Assembly: GCF_002160825.1 (NCBI RefSeq)
Contig: NZ_NFLI01000001.1
Location: forward strand, 124,001 to 188,000
Reading direction: 5' to 3'
DNA: 64,000 bases
DNA from: Lachnoclostridium sp. An131
Lineage (GTDB): Bacteria; Bacillota; Clostridia; Lachnospirales; Lachnospiraceae
Shown in pieces: positions 17,417 to 26,100 of the stretch; the stretch's first letter is position 1; every line of letters starts with the position of its first letter. The notes beneath the pieces were generated by a model, which worked only from the letters and a program-made list of their open reading frames with translations, searched no databases and had not been told where the DNA came from. Both the position numbers and the translations under genes were made by a program.

Positions 17417-17872
17417 ATGAGAGACAGGTTTGAGCTTTTTACGATGGCAGTCACACGTGCTTACAAATATGTTCAGCAGATCAAAAAGCATGAAAGCGCT
17501 ACCTTTGGGATCAAGGGAATCCATGTGATGTGCATGGTAGCTCTGGGAAAGAGTGAAGAAGGGCTCACTGTGACGGAGCTTTCTGCCAGGTGCTGTGAGG
17601 ATAAGGCTGCTATTTCCAGGACAGTGGACAATCTTGCGGAAAAAGGATACGTCGCCTACGAGGAGACAGAGGCGAAACGCCGGTGGCGCACCAAGGTCAT
17701 GCTTACAGACAAAGGCAGAGAGATTGCCAAAGGAGTAGATGAGCTCATAGAGGATATTGTAACAAAAATAAGAGGCGATCTCACAACAGAACAGGAGGCA
17801 GCCTTTTACAGAGTGTTTTCTGCCATCAATGACAGACTGGCAGAATATTGTGAGATGCTGGAAGCGAGGTGA
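17417..17872 (+). CDS. fabT: MarR-family transcriptional regulator (FabT-like by context)
   Basis: Winged-helix DNA-binding protein of 151 residues. The core LTVTELSARCCEDKAAISRTVDNLAEKGYV is the MarR recognition region (read as LTVTELSARCC and DKAAISRTVDNLAEKGY), followed by the wing with EAKRRWRTKVMLTDKGREI. The N- and C-terminal helices form the usual dimer region. It lies directly after the fatty-acid operon, and two palindromes of MarR-site type flank the operon promoter, so repression of fatty-acid synthesis in the manner of streptococcal FabT is the likely job. The ATG at 17417 begins at the usual family N-terminus; GTG at 17390 with GGAAAGGA upstream is an alternative. Position at the operon end rather than the start is different from Streptococcus. 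Confidence 0.72.
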   Translation: MRDRFELFTMAVTRAYKYVQQIKKHESATFGIKGIHVMCMVALGKSEEGLTVTELSARCCEDKAAISRTVDNLAEKGYVAYEETEAKRRWRTKVMLTDKGREIAKGVDELIEDIVTKIRGDLTTEQEAAFYRVFSAINDRLAEYCEMLEAR

Positions 17873-17962
17873 AGACAGCCCTGACTACAATACGGGAAGA
17901 AAATACTGGAACAAGCTAAAACAGAGGTTGAAAGAAAAAAATAAAAAAATTAAAAAAAGTAC

Positions 17963-17991
17963 TTGCATTTGAGAAAAACCTGTGCTACAAT
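17963..17991 (+). promoter_or_regulatory. Predicted promoter of the tRNA-Gln gene
   Basis: TTGCAT (17963-17968), a 17-base spacer, TACAAT (17986-17991). It ends 18 bases before the mature tRNA. The 60 bases upstream are strongly A-rich, which could act as an UP-type element. Confidence 0.6.
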
Positions 17992-18009
17992 AACATTCGC
18001 TGAAAACAA

Positions 18010-18081
18010 AGGGCTATCGCCAAATGGTAAGGCAACGGACTCTGACTCCGTCATTTCAAGGTTCGAATCCTTGTAGCCCTG
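18010..18081 (+). tRNA. tRNA-Gln (anticodon CTG)
   Basis: A cloverleaf of 72 bases can be drawn: acceptor AGGGCTA with TAGCCCT, D arm GCC/GGC, anticodon stem ACGGA/TCCGT around loop CTCTGAC (anticodon CTG), T stem CAAGG/CCTTG with loop TTCGAAT, then discriminator G. CCA is not encoded. It decodes CAG. The A1-U72 end pair is weak, as expected for glutamine tRNAs. Confidence 0.93.
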
Positions 18082-18089
18082 CTTCTGGG

Positions 18090-18118
18090 ACCCGGTGAGA
18101 GATCACCGGGTTATTTTT
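18090..18118 (+). terminator. Terminator after tRNA-Gln
   Basis: ACCCGGTGA (18090-18098), loop GAGA, TCACCGGGT (18103-18111), then TATTTTT. Perfect 9-base stem. Confidence 0.85.
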
Positions 18119-18182
18119 AACTGTGATATTTTGCAGGCCATGCAGTTGCGGTCTGTATGAGCTTTGGACAGGGAGGAAGCGT

Positions 18183-18884
18183 ATGTATTCGTTTGACAGC
18201 TGTGTCCGCTACAGCGAGGTGGGCGAGGATAAGAAGCTGACGCTGAACGGAATGATTAACTATTTTCAGGACTGCAGCACCTTTCATTCAGAGGAGCTTC
18301 AGGTGGGCGTGGGAAAGCTGGAAGCCCTGCAGAGGGTGTGGGTTCTGTCCTCCTGGCAGATTGTGATTGACCGGTATCCGTCTCTCTGCGAAAGGATACG
18401 CATCTCCACCTGGCCGTATCAGTTTCAGGGATTCTTAGGCTGGCGTAATTTTACGATGACAGACGGGGACGGAAGGATGCTGGCCTGGGCCAACAGCCTG
18501 TGGACCTTTCTGGATACGCAGACAGGACGGCCTGCGCGGGTGCCGGAGGAGATTGAGAATGCCTATGAGCTGGAAGAAAGGCTGGATATGAATTATGCAT
18601 CCAGAAAGCTTCCGATGCCGAAGGGGGGAGAGACGGGAGATCCCTTTGCCGTGCAGAAGCATCATCTGGATACGAATCATCATGTGAACAACGGGCAGTA
18701 CATTCAGATGGCCCGGGAATATGTGCCGGAGGATTTCCGTATCCGCCAGATGCGTGCGGAATATAAGAAATCAGCGCTTCTGGGGGATATGATTTATCCG
18801 GTAACCGCTTTTGAAGACGGGAGATATACGATTGGCCTGTGCGATGAGCTTGGAAAGCCCTATGCAGTGGTAGAGCTTTCATAA
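18183..18884 (+). CDS. Acyl-ACP thioesterase (FatA/FatB family)
   Basis: Hydrolyses acyl-ACP to a free fatty acid, ending synthesis. The 233 residues form two hotdog halves: an N-terminal half with FDSCVRYSEVGEDKKL and ISTWPYQFQGFLGWRNF, and a C-terminal half with HLDTNHHVNNGQYIQMA holding the Asn-His catalytic elements. The ATG at 18183 follows GGGAGGAAG; a longer frame adds an unrelated leader with no ribosome site. It lies less than 1 kb from the end of the fatty-acid operon and may feed fatty acids to the acyl-CoA ligase there. Confidence 0.9.
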   Translation: MYSFDSCVRYSEVGEDKKLTLNGMINYFQDCSTFHSEELQVGVGKLEALQRVWVLSSWQIVIDRYPSLCERIRISTWPYQFQGFLGWRNFTMTDGDGRMLAWANSLWTFLDTQTGRPARVPEEIENAYELEERLDMNYASRKLPMPKGGETGDPFAVQKHHLDTNHHVNNGQYIQMAREYVPEDFRIRQMRAEYKKSALLGDMIYPVTAFEDGRYTIGLCDELGKPYAVVELS

Positions 18885-18969
18885 GGGAAGGCGAGGGCTG
18901 GAAAATGGATGCACCGGCAGAGCCGGAGAGAGAAGAAACGTAGAGAAAACAGCAGAGAGGAATATAGAA

Positions 18970-19806
18970 ATGATTGAGCTTGGGAAAACGCAGGAACTGA
19001 CAGTCATAAAGAAAGCGGATTTTGGCGTCTATCTGGCAGAGGAGCCGGGGGCTTCAGAGAAGGTGCTGCTGCCGAAAAAGCAGGTTCCGGAAGGGACCGG
19101 ACTCGGCGGCCGGCTGAAGGTCTTTGTATACCGTGATTCCCAGGACCGGCTGATTTCCACGACCCGTGAGCCGAAGCTGGAGCTGGGCGGACTGGCGGTG
19201 CTTAAGGTGGTTCAGGCAGGAAAGATCGGCGCGTTTCTGGACTGGGGGCTGGAAAAGGATCTTCTGCTTCCATTCCGGCAGCAGACCCGGCGTGTCAAGG
19301 AAGGGGAAGAGGTTCTGACTGCCCTGTACATTGACAAGAGCGGCAGGCTCTGCGCCACGATGAATGTCTATGAATACCTGGAGACTAGATCGCCCTACAG
19401 GAAGGACGACCGGGTGAGGGGAACGGTCTATGAGATTAGTCGGGAGTTTGGCGCATTTGTGGCGGTAGATAACCGCTATTCCGGCCTGATTCCCCGAAAG
19501 GATTTTCATGGAGGCGCTCAGATAGGAGATGTGATCGAGGCCCGTGTGACAGCGGTGCATGAGGATGGAAAGCTGGACCTGAGCATGAGGGAAAAGGCGT
19601 ATCTTCAGCTGGATCAGGACGCGGAAGCTGTGATGAAGGTCATTGATGAGTTTGACGGCGTGCTGCCCTTCACTGATAAAGCTTCACCAGAGATCATTGA
19701 GCGGGAGCTGAAGCTCAGTAAAAATGCGTTCAAACGGGCCGTGGGAAGGCTTCTGAAGGAGGGCAAAATAGAAATAACAGAGAAGAGCATCCGCCGCAAA
19801 TCATAA
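18970..19806 (+). CDS. cvfB: S1-domain RNA-binding protein, CvfB type
   Basis: A 278-residue protein built from S1-like domains and a C-terminal winged helix. The first part (IELGKTQELTVIKKADFGVYL) and the middle (GGLAVLKVVQAGKIGAFLDW, 20 residues) are S1-like; a canonical S1 repeat follows (DRVRGTVYEISREFGAFVAV, 20 residues) and the tail (ELKLSKNAFKRAVGRLLKEG, 20 residues) matches the winged helix of CvfB/YitL. The family binds RNA and in Staphylococcus influences virulence regulation; its exact task is unclear. GAGAGGAA precedes the ATG. It is probably a separate unit from the thioesterase, 85 bases upstream. Confidence 0.85.
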   Translation: MIELGKTQELTVIKKADFGVYLAEEPGASEKVLLPKKQVPEGTGLGGRLKVFVYRDSQDRLISTTREPKLELGGLAVLKVVQAGKIGAFLDWGLEKDLLLPFRQQTRRVKEGEEVLTALYIDKSGRLCATMNVYEYLETRSPYRKDDRVRGTVYEISREFGAFVAVDNRYSGLIPRKDFHGGAQIGDVIEARVTAVHEDGKLDLSMREKAYLQLDQDAEAVMKVIDEFDGVLPFTDKASPEIIERELKLSKNAFKRAVGRLLKEGKIEITEKSIRRKS

Positions 19807-19842
19807 AAAAGTACCAAATTTTGAAAAAATAAAAAAAATCTC

Positions 19843-19871
19843 TTTCCAAAGGCGCGCTTAGCGGTTATAAT
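19843..19871 (+). promoter_or_regulatory. Predicted promoter of the small HPr-like gene at 19897
   Basis: TTTCCA (19843-19848), 17 bases, TATAAT (19866-19871). The -10 is perfect, the -35 weak. Confidence 0.55.
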
Positions 19872-19896
19872 GATGGAGAAGAAAGGGGTGAATAAG

Positions 19897-20130
19897 ATGA
19901 AGGTTCAGAATATTACTGACATCGATAAGTTTTTCAAGGTAGTTGACAGCTGCAAAGGGAAGGTAGAGCTGGTTACAGGAGAGGGAGACAGACTGAATCT
20001 GAAGTCAAAGCTTTCTCAGTACGTTTCCATGGCGAACATCTTTTCCAACGGTGAGATTCCGGAGCTTGAGATTATCGCTTACGAGAAGGAAGACATCGAC
20101 AAATTAGTTTCATTTATGATTAATGGTTAA
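19897..20130 (+). CDS. Small conserved protein, possibly HPr-fold
   Basis: A 77-residue protein. Its pattern (ITDIDKFFKVVDSCKGKVEL, then LNLKSKLSQYVSM, then IPELEIIAYEKEDIDKLVSF) runs parallel to the HPr-like protein at 1253, with strands and helices in the same order and KS at the place of the regulatory serine. There is no GLHA-type histidine motif. An HPr-like fold with a non-transport role is an inference from length and pattern only. The ATG at 19897 has AAAGGGGTG upstream; the ATG at 19870 overlaps the promoter -10 and is rejected. It has its own promoter and a bidirectional terminator. Confidence 0.6.
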   Translation: MKVQNITDIDKFFKVVDSCKGKVELVTGEGDRLNLKSKLSQYVSMANIFSNGEIPELEIIAYEKEDIDKLVSFMING

Positions 20131-20132
20131 GT

Positions 20133-20175
20133 AAAATGAGGTAATGGTTCCCGGAGGGGACAGTTACCTCATTTT
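20133..20175. terminator. Bidirectional terminator between the small HPr-like gene and coaX
   Basis: AAAATGAGGTAA (20133-20144) pairs with its complement at 20164-20175; T runs follow on both strands (CATTTTT on plus, CATTTTAC on minus). It lies between convergent genes. Confidence 0.75.
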
Positions 20176-20179
20176 TCGA

Positions 20180-20959
20180 TCAATGGTTTTTTTCGTAAAG
20201 AATGAGCAGGCCCTTCAGCAGCAAATCATCCTCGAGAATCATCTCGTGCCGGCACAGAGGGGCGACGACTCCTGCAAGGCCTCCTGTGGCGACGACCGTG
20301 CATGCTTCTCCCAGCTCTTCGTTGATCCGGTCAATCAGACCGTCCAGCGCTCCGGCGCTTCCGTAGAGAATCCCGCTTTTCATGGAATCGACTGTATTGC
20401 TGCCAATCAGCTTTTTCGGCGGATCTAGAGAGATCCGGGGCAGCTGCGCTGTCCGGCTGGACAGCGCAGACAGAGAGATGGCAAGCCCGGGAAGAATCAT
20501 TTTTCCAATGTACGTTTTTGTCCGGTCAATCACAGAGACAGTCGTAGCCGTTCCCATATCGATGATAATCTGAGGGACGGGATGGCAGTGTACGCCTGCC
20601 ACGGCGCCGACAATCAGATCGCTGCCCTGGGCAGCCGGATCGTCCACGTTCATCTTCAGGCCTGTTTTGATGCCGGGGCTTACGACAAGGATGCGGGCTC
20701 CGGTATATTTTTCCGCAGCTTCCTTTACGGTTCCGGTCACAGAGGGCACGACGGAAGAGAGAATCCCGCCCTGGATCTGAGAGGGCAGGATTTCGTGAAG
20801 CTCCAGGGTTTCCTTGAAAATAGTGGCATACTCCAGGCTGGTCGCCTCCTGCTCTGTGGAAAAGCGCTCGTGAAAGAGAAGCCGGGCTTTTCCCGGGCCC
20901 TCCTGTTCAAAGCAGCCTATGACAATATTTGTGTTTCCGATATCTATCGTGAGAATCAT
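20180..20959 (-). CDS. coaX: Type III pantothenate kinase
   Basis: Phosphorylates pantothenate, the first step to coenzyme A. The 259 residues have the ASKHA features of CoaX: ILTIDIGNTNIVIGCFE (phosphate 1), VVSPGIKTGLKMN, DLIVGAVAGVH, IIDMGTATTVSVID and GKMILPGLAISLSALSSRTA (20 residues), plus the C-terminal VVATGGLAGVVA. The ATG at 20959 has GGAGG 8 bases upstream; the longer frame is rejected. It lies 109 bases downstream of an ECF transporter S component in the same orientation, which fits pantothenate uptake followed by phosphorylation. CoaX is not inhibited by CoA, unlike CoaA. Confidence 0.95.
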   Translation of the reverse strand: MILTIDIGNTNIVIGCFEQEGPGKARLLFHERFSTEQEATSLEYATIFKETLELHEILPSQIQGGILSSVVPSVTGTVKEAAEKYTGARILVVSPGIKTGLKMNVDDPAAQGSDLIVGAVAGVHCHPVPQIIIDMGTATTVSVIDRTKTYIGKMILPGLAISLSALSSRTAQLPRISLDPPKKLIGSNTVDSMKSGILYGSAGALDGLIDRINEELGEACTVVATGGLAGVVAPLCRHEMILEDDLLLKGLLILYEKNH

Positions 20960-21068
20960 GTGCCATTCCTCCGGGGGCAAAATTTGACGCTCGCTGGGTG
21001 GGCGGATGACCGGGAAACCAGGCCTTTTGCCCACCCGCGTTTAAGCCGGCGCGCTTTTCATAAGCGAG

Positions 21069-21680
21069 TTACTTCTGCGAGGCAAACAGGCGGGAGCGGT
21101 ACAGCGCATATCCGACGGCTCCTGTGAGAATCGTGGAAGCGACCATCTCGCAGACGGCGTTGATGCCCACGAAGGAGCAGACGAACAGAAGAATATTCCG
21201 GCCGCCGATAAGCCCTTGCACATAGTCCGTGTTTCCGTAAAGCGCTATCAGGGCTGTCATGAAAAAGAGCGTGTTCAGAAAGGCGGAAAAGAAGCCTGTG
21301 ACAAAGCAGCCCAGGCGGGCGCCCTTCGTTTTCTGTACGAAACGGAAAATATAGCCCAGCAGAAAGCCGTCCAGAACCCGGGGAACGAACCGCTGGATAA
21401 AAGCCAGAACGGGATTGATGTCGAAAAGAATGGCTCCCATGGCGCTCAAACCGCCGACGCCGATGCACTGAAGAAAGCTTGTCAGCCCGAATACGGCTCC
21501 CGCGGCGGCTCCGCCTGCAGGTCCCAGGGTGACGGCTGCCAGCGCGACAGGGATGACATTAAACGAGATGGCCAGCGGGCCGATGTTCAGATATCCCAGA
21601 GGCGTGTAAGCCATGAGAAGCAGAATGCCGGTCAGCAGCCCGAGAATGGTTAGCTGCCGGGTGTTGAAAGAGTTTTTCAT
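21069..21680 (-). CDS. ECF transporter S component, probably for pantothenate
   Basis: Substrate-binding membrane subunit of an energy-coupling-factor vitamin transporter. The 203 residues contain about six hydrophobic segments (LTILGLLTGILLLMAYTPLG, AISFNVIPVALAAVTLGPAG, and others) and the Ala/Gly-rich AGGAAAGAVFGL used to dock on the EcfT subunit. No ATPase or EcfT gene is next to it, so it would share a common module. Pantothenate is inferred from its place directly upstream of coaX and divergent from coaBC; other vitamins cannot be excluded. The ATG at 21680 has AGGAGG 8 bases upstream. Confidence 0.78.
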   Translation of the reverse strand: MKNSFNTRQLTILGLLTGILLLMAYTPLGYLNIGPLAISFNVIPVALAAVTLGPAGGAAAGAVFGLTSFLQCIGVGGLSAMGAILFDINPVLAFIQRFVPRVLDGFLLGYIFRFVQKTKGARLGCFVTGFFSAFLNTLFFMTALIALYGNTDYVQGLIGGRNILLFVCSFVGINAVCEMVASTILTGAVGYALYRSRLFASQK

Positions 21681-21829
21681 TTGGTTTTCCTCCTTGTTAT
21701 TATTCTTCACATGAAGATACAATACATTCCAGTTATACCATAGAAGCGGAAAAAAAGATATAAAAACTTTTGTCTTTTTGTGTTATACTAAGACATATCT
21801 ATGCAGTGATAAAAGAAAGGAAATCAATC

Positions 21830-23029
21830 ATGCAGTTAAAGGGAAAGACTGTGGTGCTTGCCGTCTCGGGAAGCATCGCTGCATATAAAATCGTAAACCT
21901 GGCCCGGATGCTGAAGAAGCTGGGGGCAGACGTACAGGTGCTGATGACGAAAAACGCGGCAGAATTCATCACGCCCCTGACCTTCGAGGAGCTGACGGCA
22001 AATAAATGCCTGGTAGATACCTTTGACCGGAATTTTCAGTATAATGTGGAGCATGTGGCCCTGGCGAAGCGGGCAGACGTGGTGCTCGTGGCGCCGGCTT
22101 CCGCCAATGTCATCGGAAAAATTGCGAACGGCATTGCGGATGATATGCTGACGACAACTGTCATGGCCTGCCCCTGCAGAAAAATCATTTCCCCGGCTAT
22201 GAACCATAATATGTACCACAATCCGATCGTGCAGGACAACCTTCAGAAGCTTGCGCGTTTCGGCTATGAGATTATCCCGCCGGAGCGCGGCATGCTGGCC
22301 AATGGAGACAGCGGGGACGGGCGGATGCCGGAGGAGGGCGTGCTGCTGGAATATGTGCTGAAGGAGATTGCTTTCCCGAAGGATCTGGAAGGGAAGAGGG
22401 TGCTGGTGACGGCGGGAGCCACTCAGGAAGCCATCGATCCGGTGCGTTTCATCACGAACCACTCCTCGGGCAGGATGGGCTTCGCCCTGGCCCGCGCCGC
22501 GAGCCTGCGCGGCGCGGCTGTCACAGTCGTTGCGGCTCACACGGATGTGGAGCCGCCGCTGTTCGCAGACGTGGTGCAGACGCAGTCAGCGGAAGACATG
22601 TTCCAGGCAGTGGCAGCTCGGGCGGAAGAAGCGGATATTATTATCAAGGCCGCGGCTGTAGCGGATTATACGCCGGTGGAGACGGCGGAGAATAAGATTA
22701 AAAAGGCAGACGGAGAGCTGACACTGACCCTGAAAAGGACGAAGGATATTCTTAAGTATCTTGGGGAGCACAAGCGGGAAGGGCAGATTCTCTGCGGCTT
22801 TGCGATGGAGACGGAGGAGCTTTTGGCGAATGCACGGAAGAAGCTGGAGAGTAAGCATTGCGACCTGATCTGTGCCAACAGCCTGCGGGCAGAGGGCGCA
22901 GGCTTCGGGACGGATACGAACCGGGTAACCGTGCTCACAAAGGAGAAGGAGATCGATCTGGAGCTTCTGACAAAGGAAGAGACGGCCCACCGGATACTGG
23001 ATATCATCTGTGGAATGCAGAGGAGCTGA
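21830..23029 (+). CDS. coaBC: Bifunctional phosphopantothenoylcysteine decarboxylase / phosphopantothenate-cysteine ligase
   Basis: Two consecutive steps of coenzyme A synthesis in one 399-residue protein. The N-terminal CoaC half is a flavoprotein with VVLAVSGSIAAYKIVNLARM (20 residues), VLVAPASANVIGKIANGIAD (20 residues) and PAMNHNMYHNP. The C-terminal CoaB half starts near residue 185 with GKRVLVTAGATQEAIDPVRF (20 residues), then TNHSSGRMGFALA, AAAVADYTP and the Lys loop KIKK. The ATG at 21830 is preceded by AGAAAGG; the longer frame overlaps a TATACT box at 21784-21789. Divergent from the ECF S component and coaX, so the three genes make a CoA group. Confidence 0.95.
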   Translation: MQLKGKTVVLAVSGSIAAYKIVNLARMLKKLGADVQVLMTKNAAEFITPLTFEELTANKCLVDTFDRNFQYNVEHVALAKRADVVLVAPASANVIGKIANGIADDMLTTTVMACPCRKIISPAMNHNMYHNPIVQDNLQKLARFGYEIIPPERGMLANGDSGDGRMPEEGVLLEYVLKEIAFPKDLEGKRVLVTAGATQEAIDPVRFITNHSSGRMGFALARAASLRGAAVTVVAAHTDVEPPLFADVVQTQSAEDMFQAVAARAEEADIIIKAAAVADYTPVETAENKIKKADGELTLTLKRTKDILKYLGEHKREGQILCGFAMETEELLANARKKLESKHCDLICANSLRAEGAGFGTDTNRVTVLTKEKEIDLELLTKEETAHRILDIICGMQRS

Positions 23030-23171
23030 AGGAACAGAAGGACTGGAAGCGCAGAAGGCTCTGGGAGCGCGGCGTCAGGCTTCGGGCACAAGAAAATACG
23101 AAGTGCAGCCGTGTTCTCGGAAAAGAGGAGCGCTGTGCCGCATACTGGCCGGATAAAGGAGACAGATAAGA

Positions 23172-26100
23172 ATGCCATTTACACATCTGCATACACATAC
23201 GGAATACAGCCTGCTGGACGGCTCCAATAAAATCAAGGAGTACGTAGCGCGGGTAAAGGAGCTGGGCATGACGGCTGCGGCCATTACAGACCATGGGGCC
23301 ATGTTCGGCGTGATAGATTTTTACAAAGAGGCAAAGGCGCAGGGAGTCAGGCCCATCCTTGGCTGCGAGGTCTATGTGGCGCCCAATTCCCGCTTTGACA
23401 AGGAGCTGACGGGCGGCGAGGACCGGTATTATCATCTGGTGCTTCTGGCTGAGAATAACCAGGGCTATGCAAACCTGATGAAGATTGTCTCCAGAGGCTA
23501 CGTGGAGGGCTTCTATTACCGCCCCAGAGTCGACATGGAGGTTTTAAATCAGTTCCATGAGGGAATCATAGCCTTAAGCGCCTGCCTGGCAGGCGAGGTA
23601 CAGCGCTATATTGTAAAGGGCCTCTATGAGGAGGCGAAAAAGTCTGCGCTGAAATATGAAAATACCTTCGGAAAGGGCAATTATTTTCTGGAGCTGCAGG
23701 ATCACGGCCTCCCCGATCAGAAGATCGTGAATCAGGCGCTGATGCGCATGAGCCAGGAGCTTGATATCCCTCTTGTGGCGACCAACGATATTCACTATAC
23801 CTACGCCCAGGATGTGAAGCCCCATGACATTCTGCTCTGCATCCAGACTGGCAAGAAGCTGGCGGACGAGGACAGGATGCGTTATGAAGGCGGCCAGTAC
23901 TATGTAAAGTCTCCCGAGGAGATGGCGGAGCTTTTTCCCTATGCGCCGGAAGCCATTGAAAATACGGAGAAGATCGCGGAGCGCTGCAATGTAGAGATCG
24001 AATTCGGTGTGACGAAACTGCCAAAATATGACGTGCCGGATGGCTATACTTCCTGGGAATACCTGAATAAGATCTGCTTTGAGGGATTGAAGGAGCGCTA
24101 TCCGGAGGATGACGGCAGCCTGAAGGGAAGGCTGGAATATGAGCTCGGCGTCATCAAAAGCATGGGCTATGTGGATTATTTCCTGATTGTGTGGGACTTC
24201 ATCAAATACGCCAGGGATCACGGCATCGCCGTGGGACCCGGCCGCGGTTCCGCGGCCGGCAGCATTGTGGCCTACACGATGGGGATCACAAATATCGATC
24301 CCATCCGGTATCAGCTGCTGTTTGAGCGTTTCCTGAATCCGGAGCGCGTGTCCATGCCCGATATCGATATCGATTTCTGCTTTGAGCGGCGCCAGGAGGT
24401 CATCGACTACGTGGTGCGCAAATACGGCAAGGACCGGGTCGTGCAGATTGTGACCTTCGGTACGATGGCAGCCCGGGGTGTCTTAAGGGATGTGGGACGG
24501 GTCATGGATCTTCCCTACAATTTTGTGGATTCTATTGCAAAAATGGTGCCCCAGGAGCTGAATATCACCCTTGAGAAGGCCCTGAAGATGAATCCGGAGC
24601 TCCGCAAAAGCTACGAGGAGGATACGCAGGTTCATGAGCTCATTGACATGTCCATGCGTCTGGAAGGACTTCCGAGGCATACCTCCATGCATGCGGCAGG
24701 CGTCGTAATCAGCCAGAAGGAGGTGGACGAATACGTGCCTCTCTCCAGAGCTTCTGACGGCACGATCACGACACAGTTTACGATGACGACGCTGGAGGAG
24801 CTGGGACTGCTGAAAATGGATTTCCTGGGGCTTCGGACCCTGACCGTGATACAGGACGCGGCCCGGATGGCCTCAGAGCGTACGGGAAAGACGATCGATA
24901 TGGACAAGATCGATTACGATGACGCGGACGTCTACGCTTCCATCGGCACGGGAAGGACAGACGGCGTGTTCCAGCTGGAAAGCAGCGGTATGAAGAATTT
25001 CATGAAGGAGCTGCAGCCAAGGAGCCTGGAGGACGTCATCGCCGGCATTTCCCTGTACCGTCCCGGCCCCATGGACTTTATTCCCCAGTATATCCGGGGC
25101 AAGGATCATCCCGAGACGATTTCCTATGACTGTCCGCAGCTGGAGGAGATTCTGGAACCCACCTACGGCTGTATCGTCTATCAGGAGCAGGTGATGCAGA
25201 TCGTGCAGAGGCTGGCCGGCTATACGCTGGGGCGGAGCGATCTGGTGCGGCGCGCCATGTCAAAGAAGAAAGCGGCGGTCATGGAGAAGGAGCGCCAGAA
25301 TTTCGTCTATGGAAACAGGGAAGAGGGCGTGCCCGGCTGCATCGCCAATGGGATTCCGGAGGCTACCGCACAGAAGATCTATGACGAGATGATTGATTTC
25401 GCCAAGTATGCCTTCAATAAGTCCCACGCCGCTGCCTATGCTGTGGTGGCCTACCAGACAGCCTGGCTGAAATATTATTACCCTGTGGAATTTATGGCGG
25501 CCCTGATGACCTCGGTTATCGATAATCCGGGCAAGGTGTCTGAGTATATCCTGACCTGCCGGCAGATGGGCATCGGCATTCTTCCGCCGGATATCAACGA
25601 GGGCGAGGCGCGGTTCTCCGTGTCAAACGGTTCCATCCGCTACGCCCTGTCTGCCATCAAGAGCATCGGGCGCCCTGTGGTGGATGCGATTTCGGAGGAA
25701 CGGAAGCTCGGCGGGCCTTTCAAGAGTCTGTCAGATTTTCTGGAACGGATGACCGGAAAAGAGGTCAACAAGCGTGTGGTCGAGAACCTGATCAAGGCGG
25801 GAGCGCTGGACAGCCTGGGAGGAACGAGGCAGCAGTATATTCTTGCGTACGCAGGAATCATGGACAGCGTAGCCCAGAGCCAGAAAACCATGATGACAGG
25901 GCAGATGAGCCTGTTTGATCTGGTGGACGAGGATCAGAAGGCCAGCTTCCAGTCGAAGCTTCCGGATGTGGGAGAGTACCCGAAGGAGCTTCTTCTGTCA
26001 TTTGAAAAAGAGGTGCTGGGAATCTATATCAGCGGGCATCCGCTGGAGGAATACGAGGAGCGCTGGAGAAAAAACATTACGGCGGTGACGACAGATTTTC

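Noticed and set aside
23030-23171. Possible small gene between coaBC and dnaE
   Set aside because: Open frames here only continue from other frames of coaBC, without start signals or conserved composition.
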